From contig NZ_FONM01000013.1 of NCBI RefSeq assembly GCF_900112935.1, forward strand, positions 1 to 64,000: a stretch of DNA of 64,000 nucleotides, in the 5' to 3' direction. Source of the stretch: Trichococcus pasteurii. GTDB lineage: Bacteria; Bacillota; Bacilli; Lactobacillales; Aerococcaceae. The position numbers were made by a program, and so were the translations under genes. Under the pieces are notes generated by a model, which was not told where the DNA came from, searched no databases, and saw only the letters and a list, made by a program, of their open reading frames with translations. This document shows, piece by piece, positions 1-9,430 of this stretch (its first letter is position 1; the number at the start of each line of letters is the position of its first letter).

Positions 1-1785
1 TTCGAACAGATCGAAACTCGGCATGGAGACAACAGAAACGTCCACTCCGGCTTCACGCAATTGTTGCTGCGCTTCAACAGCCAAGTTCACTTCCGAACCG
101 GTTGCGATCAGGATGCCGGCAGGCGTTTCGCCTTGTTGCGGAGAAAGCACGTAAGCACCCTTCTTCACGCCTTCGCGGGCCATTTCTTTTGTGCCTTCCA
201 AAACAGGCAAGTTTTGGCGCGTCAGCACCAACATCGTTGGTTTGTCCGCTGAAGACACTGCGATTTCCCATGCAGCACTGACTTCGTTACCGTCGGCAGG
301 ACGCAGAACTGTCAAGTTCGGCATGCCGCGGTAGCTGGATAAGTGTTCCACTGGCTCATGCGTCGGGCCGTCTTCGCCGACCGCGATTGAGTCATGCGTC
401 ATCACGTAAGTGCCAGGCAAGTGCGAGATGGCAGCCAAACGCATTGCTGGGCGCAAGTAGTCAGTGAAGACGAAGAATGTTCCTACATACGTTCTGGTTC
501 CGCCATGCAGAACGATGCCGTTCATGATAGCGGCCATCGCGAATTCGCGCACACCGTACCAGATATTGCGGCCGGCATAGTTGCCCGGCTCAAAATCGCT
601 TGCCGATTTGATCATTGTGTTGTTTGAAGAAGATAAGTCCGCAGAACCGCCCCAGAAATAAGGTACAGCTTCACCCAATGCTTGGATGGATTCAGCACTG
701 GTCACACGGCTTGCTTTTGCTGCGCTGCCCACTTCATAAGTCGGCAGTTTGTTTTGCCAGCCTTCAGGTAATTTACCGTCGATGGCAGCTTCGAATTGTT
801 GCGCCAATTCCGGATAAGCTGCTTTGTAGTCGTTGAACATCGTTGTCCATGCCGCTTCCGCTTTTTGGCCTTCTGCAACCATTGTTTCGTCGAAACGGGT
901 TGTCACTTCAGCCGGTACGCAGAAAGCTTCGTCCGCACAGCCGTAAGCCGCTTTAGCGAAGGAAACGCCTTCCGCTCCAAGGGGAGCGCCATGCACTTTA
1001 TGCGTTCCAGCGTCAGGAGCACCAAAGCCGATGATGGTTTTGATTTCGATCAAAGTTGGTTTTTCGGTTTCAGCTTTCGCTTCTTCGATGGCTTTGGAGA
1101 TGGCTTCCAGATCATTGCCGTCCTTAACCAAGATATGTTGCCAGCCGTAAGCTTCAAAACGAGCAGCAACGTCTTCCGTAAAGGATTTCGATGTAGGGCC
1201 GTCAAGGGAAATGTCGTTGGAGTCATACAAACCAATCAATTTGCCCAATTTCAAGTGGCCAGCCAAGCTAGCCGCTTCATGGGAGATACCTTCCATCAAA
1301 TCGCCGTCGCCGTTCAGGAAGTAGGTGTAGTGATCAACAACCGGGAAGTTTTCTTTATTGTAAGTAGCCGCCAAGTGCGCTTCCGCCATCGCGAAACCGA
1401 CCGCATTAGCGATCCCTTGGCCTAAAGGACCAGTCGTCGCTTCCACGCCATCCGTGTCATGCACTTCCGGGTGTCCAGGTGTTTTGCTGCCGAATTGACG
1501 GAAGTTTTTCACGTCATCCATGCTTACAGCGAAGCCGGATAAATGCAATAAGCTGTATAACAAGGAGGATCCGTGTCCAGCCGATAATACGAAACGATCA
1601 CGGTCTACCCATTTGCTGTTTTTTGGGTTGACTTTCAAATGCTTTGTCCATAAAGCATAGGCCATTGGCGCTGCGCCCATCGGTAATCCGGGGTGCCCTG
1701 AATTTGCTTTCTGTACTGCCTCAATGCTAAGTGTCCGTACGGTATTTACTGCTAACTCGTCGATTTGATCAAATGTATTTTGCAT
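1..1785 (-). CDS. tkt: Transketolase, C-terminus outside window
   Basis: Transketolase is a cytoplasmic thiamine-diphosphate enzyme that moves two-carbon ketol units between sugar phosphates and consumes D-xylulose-5-phosphate. The frame is open from an ATG at 1785 to the left edge, giving 595 codons of a family usually near 660 residues, so only the end of the C-terminal domain is missing. Visible motifs are SGHPGLPMG near the N-terminus, the cofactor motif [13 protein letters not shown], and [12 protein letters not shown] in the central domain. It follows the ula genes on the same strand, and the product of that pathway is its donor substrate. Only about 23 bases separate its start from a strong hairpin with a T-run, so it probably relies on read-through. 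Confidence 0.96.
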   Translation of the reverse strand, partial: MQNTFDQIDELAVNTVRTLSIEAVQKANSGHPGLPMGAAPMAYALWTKHLKVNPKNSKWVDRDRFVLSAGHGSSLLYSLLHLSGFAVSMDDVKNFRQFGSKTPGHPEVHDTDGVEATTGPLGQGIANAVGFAMAEAHLAATYNKENFPVVDHYTYFLNGDGDLMEGISHEAASLAGHLKLGKLIGLYDSNDISLDGPTSKSFTEDVAARFEAYGWQHILVKDGNDLEAISKAIEEAKAETEKPTLIEIKTIIGFGAPDAGTHKVHGAPLGAEGVSFAKAAYGCADEAFCVPAEVTTRFDETMVAEGQKAEAAWTTMFNDYKAAYPELAQQFEAAIDGKLPEGWQNKLPTYEVGSAAKASRVTSAESIQALGEAVPYFWGGSADLSSSNNTMIKSASDFEPGNYAGRNIWYGVREFAMAAIMNGIVLHGGTRTYVGTFFVFTDYLRPAMRLAAISHLPGTYVMTHDSIAVGEDGPTHEPVEHLSSYRGMPNLTVLRPADGNEVSAAWEIAVSSADKPTMLVLTRQNLPVLEGTKEMAREGVKKGAYVLSPQQGETPAGILIATGSEVNLAVEAQQQLREAGVDVSVVSMPSFDLFE

Positions 1786-1808
1786 ATTTCCATATATCCT
1801 CTCTTCCT

Positions 1809-1842
1809 AAAAAATGGTTGAAGGTCTTTTGACCTTCAACCA
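1809..1842 (-). terminator. Terminator/attenuator between ulaE and tkt
   Basis: On the minus strand a 12-bp perfect stem (TGGTTGAAGGTC / GACCTTCAACCA) with an AAAA loop is followed by six T. It looks like a Rho-independent terminator for the ula operon. It lies directly before tkt, leaving no room for a separate tkt promoter downstream of it. Confidence 0.85.
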
Positions 1843-1849
1843 AACTCAA

Positions 1850-2692
1850 TTAATGGCCAACTTGTTGAAATTTTCCTCTTAAGTAAGTGTGGGCGAACTG
1901 GATGTCTTCCAGCCAATTTTCTTGACCGGTATACCAGAATTCGGCAACGAAGCGGCGGACGCCTTCTTTCCACATCGTTTTGATCGTTTCCTCAAAAGAA
2001 ACATGTCCCGTACCGAAGGGGATTTCACGGAAATGACCCGGGATTGTTTCCTTCAGATGCGCTGCAACCATATGTCCCCTGCCCGTTTGGATATCTTCAT
2101 AGACGGAGTTCATGCAGGACAAGGAAGCATTCTTCAAGTTCCCTGTGTCCGGATAGACTTGCAGGTACGGCGATTGGATGATGTCCACATATTCCATCGC
2201 CTTCTCCACGGTGTTCATGAACGGCGTTTCCATCGTCTCGAACCCCAACAGTATCCCTTTTTTACTTGCCATATCGACGGCTTTCTGCAGATTTTCGATG
2301 AAGTATTCCTTGGTCTGCTGATCACCGTCTTCATAATAGACATCGTAGCCTGCCAATTGGATGATGCGGATTCCCAAATCATCCGCCAGATCGATGGCTT
2401 TCTCCATGATCTCCAAGCTTTTTTCCCGGATGAGCGGATCATGCGAACCTAGCGGATATTTTCGATGGCCGCTAAGGCACATGGAGCGGATCGGCAGTCC
2501 GACTTCGTACATGGCATCCAGAAGCTCTTTCCGCTCTTGCTTGCTCCATTCGATCCGTGCCAGTTTCTCGTCTGTTTCATCGACACTCATTTCCAAGAAA
2601 TCATAGCCGGCATTTTTCGCAACCGACAGCTTTTCCTTCCAGCTCAGATTGCCCGGCATCGATTTTTCATAGATTCCTAACGTGTAAGTCAT
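1850..2692 (-). CDS. ulaE: L-ribulose-5-phosphate 3-epimerase (L-xylulose-5-P 3-epimerase)
   Basis: A 280-residue sugar-phosphate epimerase of the UlaE/SgaU group (xylose-isomerase-like TIM barrel). It converts L-xylulose-5-phosphate to L-ribulose-5-phosphate in anaerobic L-ascorbate breakdown. The sequence has the family start [14 protein letters not shown], the stretch [16 protein letters not shown], and acidic and histidine metal ligands late in the barrel ([20 protein letters not shown]). Its start overlaps the end of the upstream 4-epimerase by 26 bases, so the two are probably translationally coupled. Length and motifs fit the family well. Confidence 0.93.
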   Translation of the reverse strand: MTYTLGIYEKSMPGNLSWKEKLSVAKNAGYDFLEMSVDETDEKLARIEWSKQERKELLDAMYEVGLPIRSMCLSGHRKYPLGSHDPLIREKSLEIMEKAIDLADDLGIRIIQLAGYDVYYEDGDQQTKEYFIENLQKAVDMASKKGILLGFETMETPFMNTVEKAMEYVDIIQSPYLQVYPDTGNLKNASLSCMNSVYEDIQTGRGHMVAAHLKETIPGHFREIPFGTGHVSFEETIKTMWKEGVRRFVAEFWYTGQENWLEDIQFAHTYLRGKFQQVGH

Positions 2693-3395
2693 GTTGCTCC
2701 TCCTTGACCTGTCCGTAGTAGGCTCCCGGACCGTGTTTTCGAAGAAAATGTTTGTCCAACAGTTCCTGTTGCATACTTTCGATCCCCGGATTCATGACGC
2801 GGTTGCGCCAGGACATCATGGCAACTTCTTCCATGACGACCATATTGTGGACCGCCTCAAAAGCGTCCTTCCCCCAAGCGAAGGGCCCATGACTGTGTAC
2901 CAGCACGCCCGGAACCTGATTCTCATCGATGGTTGCAAACGTTTCGACGATCACTTTGCCGGTTTCCAATTCATAGGATCCCGCGATTTCTTCACTCGTC
3001 ATCCGGCGGGTGCAAGGGATTGTTCCGTAGAAGTAATCCCCTTGCGTCGTCCCGTAGGCCGGAATCTCTGCCCCTCCTTGCGCCAAAGTGGTTGCCCATG
3101 GTGAATGCGTATGGACCACTCCGCCGATATCCTTGAAGTTTCTGTAGAGTTCAAGATGCGTATCCAAATCCGAAGATGGTTTCAGGCTGCCTTCCACTAC
3201 ATTTCCGTCCATATCGACGATAACGATGTCTTCAACAGTCATATCTGCATATTCGACCCCGGATGGCTTGATTGCGATGATTTGTTTTTCACGATCTATT
3301 TCGGAAACATTGCCCCAGGTGAATTTCACCAGCCCATATTCCGGCAGCGACAGGTTAGCTTCCAACACTCTTTTTTTCAATTCAGTGTATGTCAT
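2667..3395 (-). CDS. ulaF: L-ribulose-5-phosphate 4-epimerase
   Basis: A class II aldolase/epimerase of 242 residues that turns L-ribulose-5-phosphate into D-xylulose-5-phosphate. The zinc-site histidines are visible in [14 protein letters not shown] and in [11 protein letters not shown]. The frame extends further upstream, but I chose the ATG at 3395 because AGGCGGTG precedes it at normal spacing and the protein then begins [18 protein letters not shown], as is usual in the AraD/UlaF family. It sits 11 bases after the EIIB gene. Context makes it ulaF rather than araD; the two differ little in sequence. Confidence 0.92.
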   Translation of the reverse strand: MTYTELKKRVLEANLSLPEYGLVKFTWGNVSEIDREKQIIAIKPSGVEYADMTVEDIVIVDMDGNVVEGSLKPSSDLDTHLELYRNFKDIGGVVHTHSPWATTLAQGGAEIPAYGTTQGDYFYGTIPCTRRMTSEEIAGSYELETGKVIVETFATIDENQVPGVLVHSHGPFAWGKDAFEAVHNMVVMEEVAMMSWRNRVMNPGIESMQQELLDKHFLRKHGPGAYYGQVKEEQHDLHVRNL

Positions 3396-3406
3396 GGGAG
3401 CACCGC

Positions 3407-3694
3407 CTATTCGCCCAAGACGATTTCGCGGACTTTTTCTTCGATCTCTTTTTCGGACAAGAGATTTTTCAACCCAATGATTTTTGTTTTGCTTTGGTCC
3501 ACATTTTTGAATACATCCAAAAGAGAGTTCGAACAAACAACCACATCGTAGCTCGGTGCCAAAGTTTTTGCTTCAGAAACCGCACAATGGTGGATTTCCA
3601 AAGGAATATTTAATTTTTTGAAGACATTCGTAATTTTCATTTTGATGATTTGGCTTGAACCCATTCCGCTTCCGCATGCTGCTAGTACTTTCAT
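3407..3694 (-). CDS. ulaB: PTS ascorbate-type EIIB component
   Basis: A 95-residue cytoplasmic phosphocarrier that passes phosphate from EIIA to the incoming sugar at EIIC. The phosphorylated cysteine lies in the N-terminal P-loop CGSGMGSS, typical of lactose/ascorbate-type EIIB. A GGAGG motif eight bases before the ATG at 3694 supports this start over the TTG two codons upstream. It lies between the EIIC gene and the 4-epimerase, and with EIIC and EIIA forms the complete UlaABC permease. Assignment to ascorbate rests on the neighbouring lactonase and epimerases. Confidence 0.93.
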   Translation of the reverse strand: MKVLAACGSGMGSSQIIKMKITNVFKKLNIPLEIHHCAVSEAKTLAPSYDVVVCSNSLLDVFKNVDQSKTKIIGLKNLLSEKEIEEKVREIVLGE

Positions 3695-3730
3695 AATCAA
3701 TTCCTCCTATTATATATCCTGCTTTTTCGG

Positions 3731-5224
3731 TTAGGCTGCTTCAACGCTAAATTCAGCTTTGTTTTCAGCTTCGATTTCTTCTTTGTATTGCTCATAATCT
3801 TCCGCGATCATGAAGTAGTGTTTTTTGTTTTTGCGGTATTGCAGTTGTGGTATCAACAGCATCCCGATGACAAGTGCAGCGACACCGGCATATCCGCCGT
3901 ATTTCATGATGACTCCGTAACCCAACCATAAAGTATCCCAGTCGAAGTTACCGTGCCAGCCGCCGAATTGGGAAAGCTGGAAGAGGTAGGCAGCCAAGCC
4001 GCCACCGATTACTTGAATGACACCCGAAATGAATGGGATGATCATTGCGGCTTTCATACCGCCTTTGTGGTTCGCATATACAGCAAACGTTGCATTATCA
4101 AAGAATACTGGAACGAATCCGGTGATGACCAGAACCGGGCTCTTGAATACTACCAAGCCGATGATCGCCAAGAATTGTCCCAAAGCTCCGAACAGGAAGC
4201 CGAATGTGACGGCATTTCCTGGGCCGAATCCATAAGTTGCCGCACAGTCAATCGCCGGCATGGAACCAGGCAACAGTTTGTTGGAGATCCCTTGGAAGGA
4301 TTCCGTCAATTCAGATACGAACATGCGGACACCAAGTTGCAGAATTTGCAGATAAACTGCGAAGTACAACGATTTTTCCAGGATATAGAACACGTAGTTG
4401 CGCTCGCCGGTATAAGTAGCATCGATGGTCATCATCAAATCTTTTCCGAGGATACTCATGATGATACCGAAGAACAGGAACATTAGGATACTTGTTGAAA
4501 CGACGCTTTCCTTGAAGATGGAAAGGAAGCCAGGAAGCGTAACATCTTCCAATTTTTTGCTGTTTTTGCTGAATTTCCCTGCAAATTTATCGGTCAACCA
4601 GACACCGAACATTTGCTGATGCCCGATTGCAAATCCGCCGCCTTCAGTCAAATCTTGGGTTGCTTCGACTGTCAGATTAGAGAATACTGACCAATACGTT
4701 CCCAACAAAAGGCCCAGCATGACGATGACGCCTGCATCCTGCAGTTCAGGAAAAGCGAACAAGACAAGCCATAAAGCAGTGGAAGACTGTTGCACCATGA
4801 TGTGGCCGGTGATGAACACGGTCCGGACTTTAGTATATTTACGGAAAATGACTAAAACAATATTCACCATGAAAGCGATAAGTAAAACGATAACCATCAG
4901 GCTGAAGGAACGTCCGGCTCCTTCGATCGCTTGTTGCGCAGCGGTTTGTCCAAAATAAGGATCGATTACGACTGCCGATAAGTTGAAGCGTTCTTTCAAT
5001 CCTGCCAGGATCGGACGGAAATTCCCGACCAAACCGCCAGCCGCTACATTTAAGACTAAATATCCGACAGTTGCTTTGATGAAACCGGCAAGAGCGTCAT
5101 ATACGGGTCTGCCCAACAACAAGTAGCCGACGAATACGATAATACCAAGGAAAAAAGCAGGTTGCGTCAAGATGTTGACTTGAAAGAATGTCCATACACT
5201 AATTAGTAGTTCCAAGATATTCAC
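3731..5224 (-). CDS. ulaA: PTS ascorbate-type EIIC permease
   Basis: Membrane permease of about 495 residues in the SgaT/UlaA family, which imports L-ascorbate and phosphorylates it to L-ascorbate-6-phosphate. Many hydrophobic segments are visible, with family stretches such as GGFAIGHQQMFGVWLTDK and FGFGPGNAVTFGFLFGALGQ-like glycine-rich loops. The longest start is a GTG at 5224. A TTG at 5215 has a better-placed GAGGGTG ahead of it, so the true protein may be three residues shorter. The start overlaps the end of the EIIA gene, which implies coupled translation. Confidence 0.94.
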   Translation of the reverse strand: MNILELLISVWTFFQVNILTQPAFFLGIIVFVGYLLLGRPVYDALAGFIKATVGYLVLNVAAGGLVGNFRPILAGLKERFNLSAVVIDPYFGQTAAQQAIEGAGRSFSLMVIVLLIAFMVNIVLVIFRKYTKVRTVFITGHIMVQQSSTALWLVLFAFPELQDAGVIVMLGLLLGTYWSVFSNLTVEATQDLTEGGGFAIGHQQMFGVWLTDKFAGKFSKNSKKLEDVTLPGFLSIFKESVVSTSILMFLFFGIIMSILGKDLMMTIDATYTGERNYVFYILEKSLYFAVYLQILQLGVRMFVSELTESFQGISNKLLPGSMPAIDCAATYGFGPGNAVTFGFLFGALGQFLAIIGLVVFKSPVLVITGFVPVFFDNATFAVYANHKGGMKAAMIIPFISGVIQVIGGGLAAYLFQLSQFGGWHGNFDWDTLWLGYGVIMKYGGYAGVAALVIGMLLIPQLQYRKNKKHYFMIAEDYEQYKEEIEAENKAEFSVEAA

Positions 5225-5666
5225 CCTCGATTTCCATAATTTTTTCTAAATCAGCGACTGAGTTGGCTTGAATAAAGGCATCCACGACACTTTCGTCGGA
5301 CAGCAGCGTCACCAGTGAGGACAGGTTCGCCAAGTGTTTCTCATTGTCCGTCGATGCAAGGACGAAGAAGATGCGCGCTTCGTACTCGGCTGCCGGACCG
5401 AAGTTCACCGGTACTTTCGTACGCATGAAGCAGATAGCGGTTTCATTTACACCCTTGCCTTCTTGCGCATGCGGGATGCAGATATCCGGCGCGATGACGA
5501 TGTAAGGTCCGAATTCGTTGACGTTTTCGATAATGTACTCGGGATAAGCGCTCTCGATGGCGCCTTCTTCGATAAGTGGCTGACAAGCAGCACGGATGCT
5601 GTCTTGCCAACTATCGAATCCCTCGTGGAAAGAATACCTTTGATTTTTGATGACTTCATCTAACAT
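5199..5666 (-). CDS. ulaC: PTS ascorbate/mannitol-type EIIA component
   Basis: A 155-residue EIIA of the fructose/mannitol/ascorbate fold that accepts phosphate from HPr and gives it to EIIB. The likely phosphorylated histidine is H66 in ICIPHAQEGKG; a second conserved histidine is in DNEKHLANL near residue 110. A GGAGAG motif sits just before the ATG. It follows the lactonase gene by 27 bases and overlaps the EIIC gene by about 26 bases. Confidence 0.93.
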   Translation of the reverse strand: MLDEVIKNQRYSFHEGFDSWQDSIRAACQPLIEEGAIESAYPEYIIENVNEFGPYIVIAPDICIPHAQEGKGVNETAICFMRTKVPVNFGPAAEYEARIFFVLASTDNEKHLANLSSLVTLLSDESVVDAFIQANSVADLEKIMEIEGEYLGTTN

Positions 5667-5693
5667 ATGATCTCTCCTCTTAGGTGCTTGTTC

Positions 5694-6758
5694 TTATAGG
5701 AATGAAGTGAAAGGCAAATCATTTTCGACGCTGAACACATCGTCAAATCCGCGGTAGAAATTGAACTCCATTTTGTCTTTGTCATTCGGATAGACGAATT
5801 TGCCGCCGACTTGCCAGATGTATGGCTTGAATCCGTATTGCAGACGGTCTTTTTTGAATTTCCAAAGTTCGACCAATTCTTTCGGGTCCGCCTGGAAGTT
5901 CGACCAGATGTCATAGTGGACCGGGATGACCACTTTCGCGTTCAACGATTCTGCCATTCTGAGCATGTCCACTGAAGTGACTTTGTCTGTGATCCCGCGC
6001 GGGTTTTCGCCGAATGCTCCTAAGCAGACATCCACTTGGTGATCGTTTCCGTGTTTTGCGAAATAGTTGCAGTAGTGGGAATCGCCTGCGTGATACAAGT
6101 TCCCGCCTGAAGTTTTGAACAGGTAGTTCACTGCGATCAAATCCATGTCCTGCGGCATTTTTCCTCTTAGAACTTCTCCATCTGAAGCCGTAACCAAGGC
6201 AGTGCGATCGAATGCTTCCAAAGCAACGATTTCGATGTCCTTGATTTTGACGCTGTCACCCGGTTTCACAACGACACATTTCTCTTCAGGGATGCCCCAG
6301 CCGATCCAAGTGTCAACGACCGCTTGCGGGCCGACGAATTTCACTGCGTCGCTCGAATTTTTCAGAACAGCCGCTGCCGTATTGATGTCCAGGTGATCGG
6401 AGTGGATATGCGTTACGACCAATGCGTCCACGTTTTTGACTGCGAATGGATCGATGACGAAAGGCTGGGTTCTCAAGTTCGGCTGCATGTTTTGAACACC
6501 GCTCATGCGTTGCATCTGGTGGCCGGTCTTCATTTTTCCGCTGCCGTGCGATTGTTTGCCTGTGCCGCACCACAAATCACAAAGGATGTTTGTCGACTCA
6601 TGTGATTTCAACCAGATTCCTGTACAGCCCAGCCACCACATTGCGAATGTATTTTCAGCAACCACTGTGTCCTCGATTTCTTCGTTCAACCAAGTGCCCC
6701 ATTCAGGAAATGTGCTCAATACCCATGATTCTTTTGTAATATCATTAACATTAGCCAT
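5694..6758 (-). CDS. ulaG: L-ascorbate-6-phosphate lactonase
   Basis: A metallo-beta-lactamase-fold hydrolase of 354 residues that opens the lactone ring of L-ascorbate-6-phosphate to give 3-keto-L-gulonate-6-phosphate. The metal-binding motif is H117-x-H119-x-D121-H122 (THIHSDHLD), with further ligands in [12 protein letters not shown] and VIPVHYD. The N-terminus ([27 protein letters not shown]) is characteristic of UlaG. It is the first gene of the operon, with AAGGAG at good spacing. Its promoter region carries a near-cre site and repeated TTATGA elements. Confidence 0.95.
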   Translation of the reverse strand: MANVNDITKESWVLSTFPEWGTWLNEEIEDTVVAENTFAMWWLGCTGIWLKSHESTNILCDLWCGTGKQSHGSGKMKTGHQMQRMSGVQNMQPNLRTQPFVIDPFAVKNVDALVVTHIHSDHLDINTAAAVLKNSSDAVKFVGPQAVVDTWIGWGIPEEKCVVVKPGDSVKIKDIEIVALEAFDRTALVTASDGEVLRGKMPQDMDLIAVNYLFKTSGGNLYHAGDSHYCNYFAKHGNDHQVDVCLGAFGENPRGITDKVTSVDMLRMAESLNAKVVIPVHYDIWSNFQADPKELVELWKFKKDRLQYGFKPYIWQVGGKFVYPNDKDKMEFNFYRGFDDVFSVENDLPFTSFL

Positions 6759-6859
6759 TCGTCATTCTCCTTCTGCGTAATCGTTATGATCACTTTTTCT
6801 TATTATTTGTACACCGATCTTAAAACGTTCATGAAACGAACATTTCTTTCGATGAGGTA

Positions 6860-6888
6860 ATCATACAATAAAACGTTTTCAGCCGCAA
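6860..6888 (-). promoter_or_regulatory. Putative ula promoter with near-cre in spacer
   Basis: On the minus strand TTGCGG (6883-6888) and TATGAT (6860-6865) are separated by 17 bases. The spacer contains TGAAAACGTTTTAT (6868-6881), which matches the cre consensus TGWAANCGNTNWCA except at its last two positions. This suggests CcpA repression when preferred sugars are present; binding is inferred from sequence only. Confidence 0.6.
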
Positions 6889-7010
6889 TAGGTCCTAAAC
6901 AAACAATCTTTAGCTTATTTTTATGATCGTTTCATTGGTTATGAACGATTCGAACGCCAATATTTCATTTTTATGATTGCTTAACTGGAGGCCTGTAGCT
7001 TGTTTCCAAC

Positions 7011-7061
7011 AAAAAAAGCGGCAATCACAACCGGAGAGTTCCCGTTGCGTTTTGCCGCTTT
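7011..7061 (-). terminator. Terminator of the DeoR-type regulator
   Basis: On the minus strand AAAGCGGCAA and TTGCCGCTTT form a 10-bp stem with a longer inner loop, followed by a run of T (seen as A7 at 7011-7017 on the plus strand). It lies just after the regulator stop codon. Confidence 0.8.
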
Positions 7062-7076
7062 GATCTGTATGCTTAT

Positions 7077-7895
7077 TCAGTTTTCCGTTCGGTTCTCATT
7101 GGTAACGCCGGTAATGTCGGCAACGTCGGTAACATAAAGTACCTTGACGCCCTTGGCTTCGATTTTCTTTATTTCTTCTTTATCCGCAGAGCGGTCAGTG
7201 ACCAGATGCGTGATGAGGCTGATACTGGCGGTGGAAAAATTTTGTTCCCGTCCCACTTTGCTGCCTTCCGCCACTACGATGCGCGGTCCGTTTGTCCGCT
7301 CCAGAATCAGCCTGTTGACAGCTGTTTCCGGCAAGGCATAGGTCGTGATCCCTTTATCATTGATGCCGCCCACACCCAGAAAACAAATATTGGCAGTCAC
7401 TTTTGAGAAGGTGTACAAGGCGAAATCCCCAACCAGCGATTTTTTCTTTTCGTATATTTCCCCGCCGGACAGTACGATTTCCGCCTTCGAGGACGGATTC
7501 CGAAAGATTGCCCGGCCGTTGTTGGTTATGATGGTGACATTCCGGTCCGACAAATAGTTGAGCAAGAGGAATGCGGTAGATCCCGAATTTATGAAAATCA
7601 TGTCATGATCATTGACCAAAGTAGCAGCTAATTTCGCGATTTCCTGTTTTTTCGATCGATGCGGTCTGACTGCCGGATACTCTTCTTTTTGAAAAGATCC
7701 TTCCAATAGACGGGCTCCTCCATAAAAACGCTCGATCAGATGCTGGTCATCGAAACTCTGCAGATCCCGTCTGACGGTGATTTCCGATACATCCAGTTCC
7801 TTCGCCAAATCTTCCACCAACACAACTTTCTTTTCTTGAAGGGCCTTTAAGATGTGCTGCCTTCTCTTGTATACGATTCCTTGACTTGATTTCAT
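7077..7895 (-). CDS. DeoR/GlpR-family transcriptional regulator
   Basis: A 272-residue repressor with an N-terminal winged helix (RRQHILKALQEKKVVLVEDLAKELDVSEITVRRDLQ split across residues 11-46) and a C-terminal sugar-phosphate sensing domain (GDFALYTFSKVTANICFLGVGGI). The start has GGGGTG upstream at good spacing. It precedes the ula operon on the same strand and is the obvious candidate regulator, acting on the repeated TTATGA sites upstream of ulaG. Its effector would probably be ascorbate-6-phosphate or a pathway intermediate, but that is inference. It could be called ulaR-like; I leave the symbol empty because orthology is not proven. Confidence 0.9.
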   Translation of the reverse strand: MKSSQGIVYKRRQHILKALQEKKVVLVEDLAKELDVSEITVRRDLQSFDDQHLIERFYGGARLLEGSFQKEEYPAVRPHRSKKQEIAKLAATLVNDHDMIFINSGSTAFLLLNYLSDRNVTIITNNGRAIFRNPSSKAEIVLSGGEIYEKKKSLVGDFALYTFSKVTANICFLGVGGINDKGITTYALPETAVNRLILERTNGPRIVVAEGSKVGREQNFSTASISLITHLVTDRSADKEEIKKIEAKGVKVLYVTDVADITGVTNENRTEN

Positions 7896-7978
7896 GCATT
7901 CACCCCGATCCTTTTCCTATATTTTACTCAAAACAATCGAAAAATCAAAATAAAAATCATCAAACGGACACAAAACAT

Positions 7979-8116
7979 TCATTTCTTGTCTTGCAACTGC
8001 ATCATACGGTATTCATGATTGATGCTGAAGTTATTGATCATCATATTTACCGTGAACATCCCCATGATAACCTGATCGACGATTACGGGAATATCCTTCA
8101 GATGGAGCTGTGTGTT
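7979..8116 (-). pseudogene. 3' part of a membrane-protein gene split by the IS element
   Basis: Forty-five codons plus a stop that continue the interrupted gene at 9431-9817. If the IS is removed between TTAC on one side and TCAA on the other, the codon TAC is followed directly by AAC ACA CAG and the reading frame runs to the TGA at 7979. The segment encodes NTQLHLKDIPVIVDQ, then a methionine-rich stretch, and ends LQDKK. It has no start of its own. Fragment and host gene are on the minus strand. Confidence 0.72.
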
Positions 8117-8290
8117 TTGACACTCCCACCACTAAAGCAGTTGGATTCTAGAGTACCTTACCGAACGCAGGCCATTTCTGTTTTGTTCAGGTCTCAAGTT
8201 TAGGGTGTGCCATCACCCCTCCCGTGGCAGGTCATATAGACCCACGGGCACCGATGCTATGACCACATCGGTTAGATTGTTTTGGCGATG
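8117..8290 (-). ncRNA. Putative omega RNA (right-end RNA) of the IS605-type element
   Basis: The region after and overlapping the tnpB 3' end folds into two clear hairpins: CCGATG/CATCGG (8251-8271) and CCCGTGG/CCACGGG (8221-8248). This is where TnpB guide RNAs are encoded in related elements. The guide would be the host sequence just past the right end, beginning AACACACAGCTCC. Expression is inferred; the partner TnpB is broken. Confidence 0.45.
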
Positions 8291-9290
8291 TTCAGGGCGC
8301 CTACCCTGTCGCGGTGGGCATGATACCCGCAGCCGCATTGATAATTGCGGTCCTTCACCTTGTTTCGCTCCCCACATGACGGGCAAGACTGGGAGGTATA
8401 TTCGGGTTTGATGTAGATTACTTTGATCCCAAGTTCTCGCGCTTTGTATTCGATGAAACTTGCCAGTTCAAAAAGGTCCAGTTGTGCAGGCTCGCTTTGT
8501 TTTTTCCTCTTAACCTTGAGGTCCGACGGATGCCGGAAAGGTTTTCCAGATGGATGGTGCCGCAATTGTTTTCCGCTGCGAACGTGACTATCTGTCTGGA
8601 AAGCTTGTGGTTGATGTCCCGCATGATTCTGGATTCTTTGTTGTTGATGGCTCGGATGGCATTGACTTTTTTCTGCTTACCCAATTGACGGCGGAGTTAT
8701 TTGTACTTCCTGCGGAGATGCTTGTTTTGCCGGCCGTTGCCGAAGAACTGGGTCTTACCATCGGCAGCGACTACACCTACAGCTGGACAAAGGATACCCA
8801 GATCCACGCCGAGAATCCCGTCGCCGACAAATTCTTTATCTTCGGCGGGAACACAGATTTGCGCCATCCAATGGAAGCCTTTCTTCGTGATCCGTAAAGT
8901 TCCCAATTTGGATTCGGACAGCAACGCAAATATTTCTTCCGGAATGACGGCTTTGATGGCCGTTTTCTTCGCCTTTCCGTCTGCCATAATCGGAAAACGA
9001 ATGGCGGTTGCGTCCACCGAAAAATTCTGGTTGTTATACGAGAGCATCGGTTTCTTGAAAATGCACTTTCCGAACTGCTTGTGCTTGCTTTTGGCATACC
9101 GGATCAATTCATTTTTCAGGACCGAAGGAATATCCGATTCAATGTGCTTTGATGAGACACGCGGGAATTTTTCTTCACTGATTGCCTGTTTGACCAATGC
9201 GTTTGCCTGCCGAATGTATTCTAACGAGAGCCTTTTCAGTTCCATATCCTGTGTCTTGGTCGGCTTCAGTTTGATTTGGACCGTCTTCAT
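8272..9290 (-). pseudogene. tnpB: TnpB RNA-guided nuclease, inactivated by a stop and a frameshift
   Basis: TnpB/Fanzor-type nuclease of about 340 codons. All RuvC parts are still recognisable: the first aspartate in GVDLGI, the glutamate in TIHLENLSGI, the zinc ribbon CPSCG...CGCG, and the final aspartate in HRDRVGALNI. Two lesions break it. A TAA at 8697-8699 replaces a sense codon in KYK*LRRQLGK, probably AAA to TAA. A T-run of five (minus strand, 8470-8474) appears to have lost one base, since six T would restore F-F-E-L-A-S-F-I-E-Y. The protein therefore cannot be made full length. The ATG at 9290 has AAAGAAG upstream. Confidence 0.88.
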
Positions 9291-9430
9291 CTGCGACACT
9301 TCTTTCCATTGCTTGAGATACCTCTATTATACGAACGAACGTTCTAAAAAGCAAAGAAAAGCGCTTATCATCCTACACCTAAAAGGGAGGTGTTGACACA
9401 ACGTGGTGGGCTTTCTCAGCACCAAGATCA

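Larger units (their letters stand above)
6759..7076. promoter_or_regulatory. ula operon control region
   Basis: About 318 bases between ulaG and its probable regulator, both on the minus strand. It holds the ula promoter, a near-cre sequence inside the promoter spacer, four TTATGA-type repeats (starting at 6784, 6921, 6939 and 6971), and the terminator of the regulator gene. No further gene is visible. Confidence 0.7.
8117..9430 (-). mobile_element. IS200/IS605-type element, tnpB-only, inserted after TTTAC
   Basis: A 1,314-bp element inferred from both ends. On the minus strand its left end follows TTTAC (9431-9435), the type of target used by IS605/IS608 relatives. Its right end finishes with TCAA (8117-8120). 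Imperfect stem-loops lie near both ends (TGGTG...CACCA around 9400-9425; CCA...TGG around 8121-8150). There is no target duplication, as expected for this family. No tnpA is present, so the element would need a helper. It carries a decayed tnpB and a folded right end that probably corresponds to an omega RNA. Confidence 0.75.

Noticed and set aside
7886-8411. Plus-strand open frames running from the regulator promoter into the IS right end
   Set aside because: They cross the host/IS junction, have no ribosome binding sites, and the minus-strand reading explains the sequence better.
8482-9396. Plus-strand frames opposite tnpB
   Set aside because: Shadows of the tnpB pseudogene; no family resemblance.
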